Origin: a virus
Direction: 5' to 3' (one strand)
IMG/VR virus record: IMGVR_UViG_3300043395_002685
Location: 1 to 26,570 of that record
DNA length: 26,570 nt
The position numbers were made by a program, and so were the translations under genes. The notes below the pieces were generated by a model. That model searched no databases. It saw only the letters and a list, made by a program, of their open reading frames with translations, and had not been told where the DNA came from. This document shows, piece after piece, positions 1 through 7,472 of the stretch (within the stretch, counting starts at the first letter, position 1; each line of letters begins with the position of its first letter).

Positions 1-351
1 CCTTGCAGCCGACCCTGGGGCAACCCTATCCCTCCCCGGTCAATGGGAGACGCCAGGCCGCCCGTCTATCAGCCCTTGGCAAAGGGACGACGAGCGAGTC
101 ATTTCAACGCCGGAAGAAGTGCTAAGAACGGTCCTCCTGCCTAGCACGCTCGGGCAGGAGGGTCGCCGCATGTCCCCATTTGCTCAGCCGTATCCGCTAC
201 ATCCGGCGGCGAGTGGGGGCAGTCGGCGGCCTTCCGTGATGGGGTCTGCCGCGAGCGTGCGTTAAGACCTGCCCCAAAACCAATGTGCGTGCCAGGGAGC
301 AGGGCATAACCCCTTTGATGGGATCGAGCACGCCGCACGTTCACGATAGAC
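1..351. other. Left-edge stretch with no confident gene
   Basis: No gene can be supported here. All three plus frames are open from the left edge and stop at about 125, 144 and 265, so the 3' end of a truncated plus-strand gene may be present, but the frame cannot be decided. A minus-strand reading frame at 141-395 has a low-complexity, Arg/Pro/Ser-rich product with no recognisable fold and I treat it as chance. The only clear structure is the hairpin at 133-161. Confidence 0.5.
133..161 (+). other. Strong 9-bp hairpin near left edge
   Basis: CCTCCTGCC (133-141) is the exact reverse complement of GGCAGGAGG (153-161), with an 11-nt loop. No T-run follows on either strand, so it is not a standard intrinsic terminator. 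A stop codon of one open frame lies in the loop, which would suit a gene-end structure for a gene entering from the left. Confidence 0.45.
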
Positions 352-525
352 ATGCCAAAAATACTTGCCATCCTCGTCGCAATAGCTGTTTCCATGGCCT
401 TTGGCTACGTCATCGGCCTGACCAAGTCGCCTTTTGAGCGGCCAATGCCTACGGATGCCGAGCTGGCCCTTGGCGCGGCGCTCATGTGCATCCTGGCGTA
501 TGGGGTGTACATGGTGCTGATATAG
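352..525 (+). CDS. Small membrane protein, 57 residues, function unknown
   Basis: The frame runs from ATG at 352 to TAG at 523-525. The product has a hydrophobic N-terminal segment (about residues 4-22), a short polar middle that includes KSPFERP, and a second hydrophobic segment (about 39-57) reaching the C-terminus, so it looks like a two-helix hairpin membrane protein. No family is recognised. It ends just before the tandem promoters at 531-591 and lies on the same strand as the secreted-protein cassette. No Shine-Dalgarno sequence precedes the ATG. Small two-helix proteins near phage structural genes may be holins, holin antagonists or superinfection-exclusion proteins, but nothing here decides between these. 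Confidence 0.5.
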   Translation: MPKILAILVAIAVSMAFGYVIGLTKSPFERPMPTDAELALGAALMCILAYGVYMVLI

Positions 526-530
526 GCGGG

Positions 531-560
531 TTGGAAAAACAGGTATCTGTCGGGTATACT
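531..560 (+). promoter_or_regulatory. Upstream sigma70-like promoter of the left cassette
   Basis: TTGGAA (531-536), an 18-nt spacer and TATACT (555-560) make a fair sigma70 match: 4/6 at the -35 and 5/6 at the -10. It lies immediately upstream of the better promoter at 563-591. A transcript from here would carry a short leader and could use the ATG at 592 or at 601. Confidence 0.4.
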
Positions 561-562
561 GC

Positions 563-591
563 TTGACAAATGCCTATTTTTAGGCTATAAG
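563..591 (+). promoter_or_regulatory. Near-consensus sigma70 promoter with operator-like repeat
   Basis: TTGACA (563-568), exactly 17 nt, then TATAAG (586-591). This is the best promoter seen in the window. The spacer contains a perfect inverted repeat, GCCTA-TTTT-TAGGC (572-585), where a repressor would block polymerase. Transcription would be expected to start near 598, only a few bases before the ATG at 601, so the first mRNA may be almost leaderless. Confidence 0.7.
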
Positions 592-600
592 ATGCACATT

Positions 601-1137
601 ATGCGTACAATCCTCGCTGCTATCGCCATCGTCTTGTTGATCGCGCCTTTCCAAGTAGATGCGCGTTCTTATCGCACAAGCCCATCTGATGTACGCATCA
701 ACGGCTATTATAAAAAAAACGGTACATACGTCGCCCCATACTATCGTACACCGCCAAACAGTACGAAGTTAGACAATTACGGGTGCATAGATAGTGGGCG
801 CTGTGAGGCTTCGCCCGCCAAGTCCTCATACAGTGGACCAGTCTATGCAAATCCTTCGTACGTTCCGAATACGCCTTGGCAGGCTCCATCGTGGAATACG
901 CAGGATGCCGTATGGTGCCAACGTACATACCCAGGGCGTGTCTATGTAGACGGTAGGTGCACTTGCTTGGAGGGGCAGGAAGAAACTGGCACGGGCTGCA
1001 GAGAGAAGATAGGGCCTAGCGTCACAATAATCGAGCATCAAATAAATACGGTCGTCCCGAAATCATCCAAGGGGCGTATCAAGACATTTACTGACGGCTC
1101 GAAGTTAGACCTGGACACGATGCAGGTGGTCAAATAA
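601..1137 (+). CDS. Secreted Cys-rich protein, 178 residues
   Basis: Exported protein of unknown function. Residues 1-21 form a clear signal peptide (Arg near the start, hydrophobic core, VDA before the predicted cut). Residues 30-60 carry a GYYKKNGTYVAPYYRT segment followed by DNY; this resembles a short motif found in many small secreted bacterial proteins. Six cysteines (62, 68, 106, 120, 122, 133) suggest three disulfides; the last ones follow a C-x-C-x2-G-x4-G-x2-C spacing like EGF-type or small disulfide-rich domains. The C-terminus is GRIKTFTDGS and then acidic/hydrophobic. I place the start at 601 because the promoter's -10 ends at 591 and MRTILAA is a normal signal-peptide start; an in-frame ATG at 592 would add three residues. 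No Shine-Dalgarno sequence is seen. It is the first gene of the left cassette. Confidence 0.75.
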   Translation: MRTILAAIAIVLLIAPFQVDARSYRTSPSDVRINGYYKKNGTYVAPYYRTPPNSTKLDNYGCIDSGRCEASPAKSSYSGPVYANPSYVPNTPWQAPSWNTQDAVWCQRTYPGRVYVDGRCTCLEGQEETGTGCREKIGPSVTIIEHQINTVVPKSSKGRIKTFTDGSKLDLDTMQVVK

Positions 1138-1165
1138 ATGTCTGCAGCCCTGGCTTCGCTTAGAT

Positions 1166-1429
1166 ATGACGAATGACCTGATACTTCTCGGCCTGTTCCT
1201 CCTCGGGGGTTGGTTCGTGTATGCCGAAATGAGGGAGGGGGCGAAGGCGAAGGTCCGGCACTTCGGAAAGCATGTTGCATTTTTCATGCCGTTTCTCTTG
1301 TTTATGCTGTTCGGCACGATAATTTTTGACCACTACGACTACCCGACTGGCATCGTGATACTTATCGGCATGGCGGGTTACTACCTGGCCCGGAAGCGTT
1401 GGATGAAGCCCCCGGCTCCGAGGGTATGA
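1166..1429 (+). CDS. Small membrane protein with about three helices, 87 residues
   Basis: Integral membrane protein of unknown function. Hydrophobic segments lie at about residues 5-20, 37-54 and 59-74, with a charged loop (EMREGAKAKVRHFGKH) between the first two and a basic, Pro-rich tail (RKRWMKPPAPRV). It follows the 178-residue secreted protein after 28 nt and overlaps the next gene by ATGA (1426-1429), the classical translational-coupling overlap. Size and topology would fit a holin, an immunity or a superinfection-exclusion protein. A lysis role is less likely because the lysis-type genes are on the other strand far away. Confidence 0.65.
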   Translation: MTNDLILLGLFLLGGWFVYAEMREGAKAKVRHFGKHVAFFMPFLLFMLFGTIIFDHYDYPTGIVILIGMAGYYLARKRWMKPPAPRV

Positions 1430-1698
1430 ACCACAAACTCATAGCAGCGTCATTGACGGGGCTGGCTCTTGCCGGGACTGTTTACAGCGTCAGCCAAGCA
1501 CCCAAAGAACCGCAGGCCCAGGTTGAGACTGTGGATTGCAAAATAAAGGGGAACGTGAGCGCATCCGGGGAGAAGATATACCACATGCCCAGCGATCAGT
1601 ATTACGATGTCACGGAGATTGACCGCTCGAACGGCGAGCGTTGGTTTTGCAGCCCGGAGGAGGCTAAAAACGCCGGATGGCGGCACTCAAAGCGCTAG
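1426..1698 (+). CDS. Secreted sunset-domain protein, 90 residues
   Basis: Small exported protein. Residues 1-26 look like a signal peptide or anchor (NHK then a hydrophobic run). Residues 38-86 match the small conserved domain usually found at the C-terminus of secreted thermonuclease-like proteins and called the sunset domain: CKIKGN, then SGEKIYH, YYDVTEID, GERWFC, EEAKNAGW. Two cysteines (38 and 75) probably pair. The nuclease domain is absent; this is the domain alone. The start at 1426 gives the signal peptide and the ATGA overlap with the upstream gene; an in-frame ATG at 1399 would add nine polar residues and is unlikely. Its TAG stop shares the CTAG at 1695-1698 with the stop of the convergent 751-residue gene. 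The biochemical role of the domain is not established to my knowledge. Confidence 0.75.
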   Translation: MNHKLIAASLTGLALAGTVYSVSQAPKEPQAQVETVDCKIKGNVSASGEKIYHMPSDQYYDVTEIDRSNGERWFCSPEEAKNAGWRHSKR

Positions 1699-3950
1699 AT
1701 TTTCGGCTTCTTGACCACGGAGGGCTTGTACTTGAACTTAAATTGCGAGAACACCTTTTTTTGCGCCTCGGCATCCATGCCATTGAGGATGGTCAGTTTG
1801 TCCTCGTCAGACAAATCCTTGTAGGTCGGCTTGTTTATAGCCTCCTCTAGCATCTTGCGGAGGTGGTAGCCATAGCGCATTTTGGCATTCTCCCAATCGC
1901 TTTGGCTGTGTTTTTCCTTGAACTGCGCCAGGGTCTTGCTGGTACTCTTCTCCCAATCCGTAAACGTAATGCCTTTGCCGACAGCACTTGATACGTCGCT
2001 AATCTCCTTGATGACCGCGTTCTCCCGGTCCGTTTTGACCCGTGAGCCAAACAAGATTTGAGACAGTCCCGGCTCTGCGGGTAGCTCGTTGTTGAACACA
2101 TCGCGTTTGATGGGCTGTTTCTCCCGAAGGAAAGGCACTTTTGCCTTGATACGCTGGATGCTCCCACCTGTTGTCACACGCTCGAAGTCGTCCATGGCGT
2201 AGGCAGCATCGCTCAAGATGCTCGGAACAAGGCGGCTATAGGCATAGTCGCTAGCGAAATTGAAAGCCGCCGTCGATAGCGCATCCGCACCCTCGAAGGC
2301 GTCGGCAAGGTCTTTGTCTGCGTCAATCAAGTCCTCAATAACCGGGAGGTTGCCGATGCTGTATCCAAGGCCTTTGCCGAAAGCCACGGCCTTTTCAGCA
2401 ACGCCACCGCGTTGCTTCCGGGCGTACATGATGGCCGTAACAGGGACGGCGAGGGGACCGAGCCAGTCGGTCGCTATCCATTTGCCGCCGACCCGGATGG
2501 TGTTTTCTCGGGAATTGCGAAGCTCCTCTATCTGTTTTCGCTTAGGGTCATAGGCCCCCACGAAGTCGTCGTCATCCAAGTAGGCGGCGATGATTGCGGC
2601 CATGGTCAAGCCGAACCCTGAGCGCACGAGGCTCTGCATGGCGCGGCGCATGTTGGCTTTGTTCCCCAGCTCCCCATTCCGAAAGGCCTGCGCGATGTCG
2701 AACGCGGCCCTCGGTATGCCAAGGCCCGCATAGTCCATACCTGTTGCGATCACGTTGGCCGGGGTTTTCACGAACGGCATTAGCTGGTCACCAATGCGAA
2801 GGTCTGGCACGAGGTTGTTTAGGATGCGGCGTATAGCTAGCGTGGCTTCCGACGCCCAAGAATCGTTGGTCCATGTGGCGGTCTGCGCGTCCAGGATGGC
2901 CTGTTCTCGCAATAATTCGCCTGCGGGCGTCTGCGGCTCAAGCCGCATAGCATCAAGCATCATGGTCCTGGCCCTTGCCTTGTCGCCCTTGGCCATTTTC
3001 ATGGCGTTGAGGTTCACGCTGTCTGCAAAGTGCGCTCCAGCAAAAGCGGCGTCCGGCGCACCCATGAGCTGCTTGAACACGATATCCTCGACCACCCGGC
3101 CCGCGAGACGGACGGCCCCCGGCCCCTGGCTCGTAACGGTTTCTCCAACCACACGAGAGCCGGACAGCCCGGCGTCGGATATGTGCTGCATCCTCGAAAT
3201 GTCGTAGCCCGTGGCCTGGTAGATCTTGTTGACCATCTTGGCATAGTCGATGGCGAGCTGATTGTCTGCCCCGGTCACGCGCCCGCCGGACAGACGACGC
3301 ACCAACGCCTCCGTGATGGCTAGCTCGGTATTCGACCCAATGTTAAGGATGGGGGATTTGATGGAGGCGAGCATCATGCCGCGCCCTATGGTGCTAGTAG
3401 CGACTTTGAGCCTGTTGGCAGGCACGAGGCTGGCCAAGTAGTCGTCCATCTTCTTTTTTGCGGTCCAAAAGGCAAGGTTCTCATCCAGCTTTTCTGGGTT
3501 TCCCAAGTCCTCGCCAAGCGCGATCTGCGCGGCGTCTATCTTCTGCGCCCGTTCCTGGATAGCTGCAACCTCCTCCGGGCTGACGGAAACGCCTAGCTTG
3601 TCGGTTACGAGGTCTTGCAAAAAGGCCCGTTCGCTCTTGGGGTTGAGCACGCCGAGTGCATCCAGGCTCTTTATCTTATCGAGCACGGACTGATACGAGG
3701 GCTTGGTTTTGGCCTCCGGGGAAAAGACGCTCTTGGCCCAATCGGTTATGGCCGTCTTTTGCTTCGATATCATCGCCTTCTCAAACTCCGTATTGAGAAA
3801 CTTCCCGACCTGTTCGTCGGTATGCTTCACGAAGAACGCCCGGCGCTCTGCCGAGGACATTTCGTACAGGGCTTTGATATCGACGGCTCCGCGCAGGGCC
3901 GAGGCCTTTAATTTTTCGACCAAGTGGCGGGGGATACAGAACACGGCCAT
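1695..3950 (-). CDS. Large virion/polyvalent-type protein, 751 residues
   Basis: Probable internal virion (ejection) or polyvalent protein; last gene of the minus-strand block. The N-terminus has the style of large polyvalent phage proteins: IPRHLVEKLKASALRG, then a MSSAERRAFF segment. The middle has SIKSPILNIGSNTE and PFVKTPANVIATGMDY, which I recall from the large-polyvalent-protein-associated regions of metagenomic phages. Two moderately hydrophobic stretches occur around the SGFGLTMAAIIAAYL and WLGPLAVPVTAIMYA segments, which could meet a membrane during DNA delivery. The C-terminus is charged and helical and ends KPSVVKKPKI. It follows the 1171-residue gene with a TAA-T-ATG junction (3954-3948). 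The pair may be one giant protein in related phages. Exact function is inferred. Confidence 0.65.
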   Translation of the reverse strand: MAVFCIPRHLVEKLKASALRGAVDIKALYEMSSAERRAFFVKHTDEQVGKFLNTEFEKAMISKQKTAITDWAKSVFSPEAKTKPSYQSVLDKIKSLDALGVLNPKSERAFLQDLVTDKLGVSVSPEEVAAIQERAQKIDAAQIALGEDLGNPEKLDENLAFWTAKKKMDDYLASLVPANRLKVATSTIGRGMMLASIKSPILNIGSNTELAITEALVRRLSGGRVTGADNQLAIDYAKMVNKIYQATGYDISRMQHISDAGLSGSRVVGETVTSQGPGAVRLAGRVVEDIVFKQLMGAPDAAFAGAHFADSVNLNAMKMAKGDKARARTMMLDAMRLEPQTPAGELLREQAILDAQTATWTNDSWASEATLAIRRILNNLVPDLRIGDQLMPFVKTPANVIATGMDYAGLGIPRAAFDIAQAFRNGELGNKANMRRAMQSLVRSGFGLTMAAIIAAYLDDDDFVGAYDPKRKQIEELRNSRENTIRVGGKWIATDWLGPLAVPVTAIMYARKQRGGVAEKAVAFGKGLGYSIGNLPVIEDLIDADKDLADAFEGADALSTAAFNFASDYAYSRLVPSILSDAAYAMDDFERVTTGGSIQRIKAKVPFLREKQPIKRDVFNNELPAEPGLSQILFGSRVKTDRENAVIKEISDVSSAVGKGITFTDWEKSTSKTLAQFKEKHSQSDWENAKMRYGYHLRKMLEEAINKPTYKDLSDEDKLTILNGMDAEAQKKVFSQFKFKYKPSVVKKPKI

Positions 3951-3951
3951 A

Positions 3952-6900
3952 TTAGGTGCAGGCTAGGCTATCTATGAGTCTTTGAGCTTCGTTCAGGTCC
4001 AGCTCCTTTGCGGCGCTGATGGCTTCCACGGCCTTGTCCACCTGGTAGTCGATGGCGGCTACGGCTCGAGACTTGCTCCGCTTCCCGCGCACGTCTTTGA
4101 GCTTGGCGAGGGTGGTCCTGTCCAGCTTCTCCAAACGTGCCTTCACAAGCTCTTTGACGTACCGGGACGTGCTGTTATCGGTCACGCTGCCCTTTTCGGC
4201 CACAAGCTCCTGGCCACGTCTGGTCTGTTCAAGGCTGCGGTTCTTCACGAGCTGGGCGTATAGGGTGTTGTTCCCATCATCCAAAGCCTTTTCAGCCATG
4301 GCGATATTGACCGCGGTGCTGGTCTGGCCTTCCGGCGCAGGCTCGACACCCAAGGCGATGCGGTACGCCTGCTGCGGGTCGTCCCCAATGAGCTGTACGG
4401 CCTTCTCGATGTTCTCTTGGAGGTTTTGCTTCTGGTACGTCACTTCGCCCTCTAGGTCGGGGTTTTCTGCCTGTAGGCGGGCGAATACGCGGCTTTCCAG
4501 CTTCTCGTTCGTCCGGGCGCGCCTGCGGGGAGCCTGGGGCTTCTCCTTGGCCTTCCCGGACGCGATATCGGCATATAGAGCCTCAATCTTCGACTGGTTG
4601 CCAACGAAGCCGACGATGCGCTGCAAGAGGCGGTCGAAATAGAGGCGTAGCTTGCCCTTGGCCCCGGTGCGGTCCTTGGCATACTTGATAAAGTCCTCCG
4701 CGATACGCTCCTCAATCTCTGCGAAGTCGTCGATGCCGTAGACCTTCTGGCCTTCCTTGAGGATGGCGATATGCTCGGCCCGGTCCGTGAACACGTCCAG
4801 GTACTTGTGGACCGCCTCGTGGTAGAAGGTTCCCTCGGGGTCGGCCTGTCCGCCCAAGATCTCCACGATGCCGCGCTGGTACTTGCCCAAAGCATCCTGG
4901 TTGGCCAGGATTTGCCCCATGATGCGAATATCGCCGTCGCCAAATATCTTTTGGTTCAGGTCGAATATCGCCTTTTCCTGGGCGTCCGTAACCTCGATAC
5001 CCTTGGCCGCAAGGTCGTCTTTAAGCCGGAACTTGGCATTTCGCGTGTCCTTGGTTTCGTAGCTGTCCACGATGTCCCGCGCCATGCGGGAAAGCTGCTC
5101 GTTGGATTTGCCAGCCACGTCCTTGCCGAACAGGTCTTGCATGACGCGCGCCGCATCCTCCTCGATGCGGATTTCCGCACGCGGGTCGGTCCTAAACACG
5201 CCTTCTGCGAGGTCAATAAAGTCGGTCAACGCCGCGTAGTCCTCATAGTGGAGGGCAGGGGAGCCGGGCTTGCGCGGGGCGTAGTAGTCCTGATTGCTGA
5301 CGAAAGCCCCCGTGTTGTCTTTCAGGGTCGCCGTGCGGAACTTCGCCGCCTTGCTAGCGACAAACTCCTCGGCGGTCTGCTTCCGCTCGTTCGTGCGTTC
5401 TAGCTTCTCGCCCTCTTTCGCCTCTCGCTCTATTCGTTGCTCGGTTTGGCTTCGTTGCTCGGTTTGGGCTGTGGTTTCGGCTTGAACTGGCTTGCCCAAT
5501 CCTTGAACCTCTGCTCGGCCCGCTTCCGAGCTTCGGGATTTACCTTGGAGTTTTGCATATTCTTGGTCAAATTTGGCTAGCGCGGCGGCGTTCTCCTCCG
5601 GCGTAGCGAACGGATCAAATAGGTTATTGCGTTGAGCCTCGACGAACTTGGCATCGTTCAAGACTTCATCCTGGGCTGCCATCTCCTCGGCCACGACGCG
5701 GTATAGGCGCGTCTCGGCGGCCTGGGTAGGCACCGTCCCCTCCATGATGTGCCGAGAAACGGCATCGAGCAAGGGCTTCCGGCGCAACTCCGTGGGTATC
5801 CAGCTCGGAAAGGTGGACTTTTTGCCGGTGAACTTCATCGGCGTACCGGGGCCGTCGCTCGGGGTCATTATGCGCTCCCCAGCCTCGGCGTTCACCAGCT
5901 CGTTCATCACTCGGTTATGGACCGGGGTATCTTGGAACTCTATTTTTGACGGAGGGGCCGCTTTGGCGACGACAGGCTTAGCTTCTGCTACGATAGGCGC
6001 TTCCGTCGGTCCTGGGGCAGTTTCAACGGCCTGGGGCTGTGCTTTGGTTTGCTCAATAGGCACCATCTCGCCCTGCTGTTCGATGTACTTCTGCACAGGC
6101 TCCACCTGCGCGGCGGCGGGTTGTGTAACAACAGGCTTGTTCTGCTGTATAGGTATCATTTCGCCGTCTTGCTCCACGAACTTCTGCGTCGGCTCCGCTC
6201 GGACCGTCGGCCCCGTGGGGCTTCCAGCCTCTCCGGGAGTAGCTGGGACATACTCAACACCGGGGGTTGGTTCTGACTTGATTGTGACACCTGGCTTGAC
6301 CGGGACCATCTCGCTGTTCCGTTCAACAAAAACCTCCTTGGCAGGAGCTGGGGGAGCCGGGGGTACGGTCGGCGCGACGGCGTCCTGTTGGACAGGGGCC
6401 GGGCCGCTCACGGCGCGATAAGCGTCCGCGATAGCGCCAAGGCCACCACCACCGATGATGCCGCCAAGCGCGGCCATGGCGTTGCGTGTCTTCACTTCGT
6501 TCCACCCCAAGTCATCGCGGAAAGTCGCCTCTGCCGCGAGCTGTAGGTTCTCTTGGGCAACCTCGGTCACAGCCTCTCCTCCGGATGCTTTGAGGGTACG
6601 GCCAAGGAAACCACCCATAAACTGCTTTTTTGCCTCGCCGGACAACACCTTTCCGGGAATGAGGCGATCTAGCCACCCGACAGCGATACCCGTGACAAGG
6701 CCAAGGTCTTCGGCCTTCTTTTCGTCCATCCCTGACTTAACCGCCTTCTCTTTCACATCCTCGGCGGTTGAGCCGACCATCGAAGCCGCGCCAAGGGCGG
6801 GGTTTACAAGATACCCGACCATAGAACCCGCCACGCTCGGGACGAGCTTGTATATCGTCTTTGGCAGGTTTTTCGGGGCAAGTCGCTCCTTCCATGTCAG

Positions 6901-7467
6901 CTTCTCAAACTCTAGGTCAACAGGGTTGACCTCCTCGTTGAATTGCCGAGCCTTCTTCTGCGCGATATCAAGAGGGTTTAGGCCCGCGTCCGTGACTTCC
7001 ATGTACTTCCTCGCAATAACCTCCTTCGCTTTTTTTATTGGGGGCAGGTTCTTAACAGCCGATGCGACGATATCGCCTTGCACCAAAATCTCTGGCCGCT
7101 TCACAAGATAATCTGCTGTGAACTTGGCCGCATCCGCGAACTGCTGCATCGCTACTGCTCCAGTCCGCAAGGCCACCGCTCCCAATCCCTCTGCTCTTTT
7201 TTGCGGTGTAGGAGTCAAAGGCGACTGCACGACCTGTTGGCTCGGGTCGCGTGCAGCAATCTGCTCGTTCTTCTTCACCTTCGGCAATAGGCTCATGCGC
7301 GGGCCTGGCGCAAGCGGGACAGCGGGAGCCGGGGGAACGGCAGGGGTGGCTGGTTTTACCGGGGCCGAAAACAGGTCACTAAAGAGGCCGCCCTGTGTCG
7401 CGGCCTCCGGCTTCTTTTCGGCAGTCTTTACGGGCGTTGTACCGAACAAGTCATCGAACTGGCCCAT
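3952..7467 (-). CDS. Giant virion/polyvalent protein with HExxH metallopeptidase motif, 1171 residues
   Basis: Probable internal virion or polyvalent protein. Residues 1-100 are Pro/Ala-rich and low in complexity. Helical and glycine-rich hydrophobic stretches follow to about 360. Three imperfect repeats with the core (F/Y)(V/I)E-x3-EM(V/I)P start near residues 379, 429 and 460 (DNA about 6295-6333, 6148-6183 and 6055-6090) in a Pro-rich linker. Residues 883-887 are HEAVH inside a helix-like FYHEAVHKYLD segment, with an acidic EIEERIAED stretch about 35 residues later: the zincin pattern of two His, a catalytic Glu and a later acidic ligand. The C-terminus (LEQTRRGQELVAEKG, then charged helices) resembles other giant phage proteins. 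It is preceded by a weak AGGA 11 nt before the ATG. It could cleave host envelope or virion proteins during entry; that role is inferred. Confidence 0.7.
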   Translation of the reverse strand: MGQFDDLFGTTPVKTAEKKPEAATQGGLFSDLFSAPVKPATPAVPPAPAVPLAPGPRMSLLPKVKKNEQIAARDPSQQVVQSPLTPTPQKRAEGLGAVALRTGAVAMQQFADAAKFTADYLVKRPEILVQGDIVASAVKNLPPIKKAKEVIARKYMEVTDAGLNPLDIAQKKARQFNEEVNPVDLEFEKLTWKERLAPKNLPKTIYKLVPSVAGSMVGYLVNPALGAASMVGSTAEDVKEKAVKSGMDEKKAEDLGLVTGIAVGWLDRLIPGKVLSGEAKKQFMGGFLGRTLKASGGEAVTEVAQENLQLAAEATFRDDLGWNEVKTRNAMAALGGIIGGGGLGAIADAYRAVSGPAPVQQDAVAPTVPPAPPAPAKEVFVERNSEMVPVKPGVTIKSEPTPGVEYVPATPGEAGSPTGPTVRAEPTQKFVEQDGEMIPIQQNKPVVTQPAAAQVEPVQKYIEQQGEMVPIEQTKAQPQAVETAPGPTEAPIVAEAKPVVAKAAPPSKIEFQDTPVHNRVMNELVNAEAGERIMTPSDGPGTPMKFTGKKSTFPSWIPTELRRKPLLDAVSRHIMEGTVPTQAAETRLYRVVAEEMAAQDEVLNDAKFVEAQRNNLFDPFATPEENAAALAKFDQEYAKLQGKSRSSEAGRAEVQGLGKPVQAETTAQTEQRSQTEQRIEREAKEGEKLERTNERKQTAEEFVASKAAKFRTATLKDNTGAFVSNQDYYAPRKPGSPALHYEDYAALTDFIDLAEGVFRTDPRAEIRIEEDAARVMQDLFGKDVAGKSNEQLSRMARDIVDSYETKDTRNAKFRLKDDLAAKGIEVTDAQEKAIFDLNQKIFGDGDIRIMGQILANQDALGKYQRGIVEILGGQADPEGTFYHEAVHKYLDVFTDRAEHIAILKEGQKVYGIDDFAEIEERIAEDFIKYAKDRTGAKGKLRLYFDRLLQRIVGFVGNQSKIEALYADIASGKAKEKPQAPRRRARTNEKLESRVFARLQAENPDLEGEVTYQKQNLQENIEKAVQLIGDDPQQAYRIALGVEPAPEGQTSTAVNIAMAEKALDDGNNTLYAQLVKNRSLEQTRRGQELVAEKGSVTDNSTSRYVKELVKARLEKLDRTTLAKLKDVRGKRSKSRAVAAIDYQVDKAVEAISAAKELDLNEAQRLIDSLACT

Positions 7468-7472
7468 AGCTT

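Noticed and set aside
141-395. Minus-strand open frame of 84 codons at the left edge
   Set aside because: Low-complexity product, no start signal, and it overlaps the start of the better plus-strand 57-residue gene.
713-720. Run of eight A's (A-AAA-AAC heptamer) in the 178-residue secreted gene
   Set aside because: The heptamer is in frame for slippage, but the shifted frame ends after about 24 codons, and no stimulatory structure is seen; likely chance in an AAA/AAC-coded Lys-Lys-Asn stretch.
5648-6421. Plus-strand open frame of 257 codons
   Set aside because: It lies inside the 1171-residue gene; its Ser/Gly/Cys-rich product mirrors the Pro/Ala-rich repeats on the other strand.
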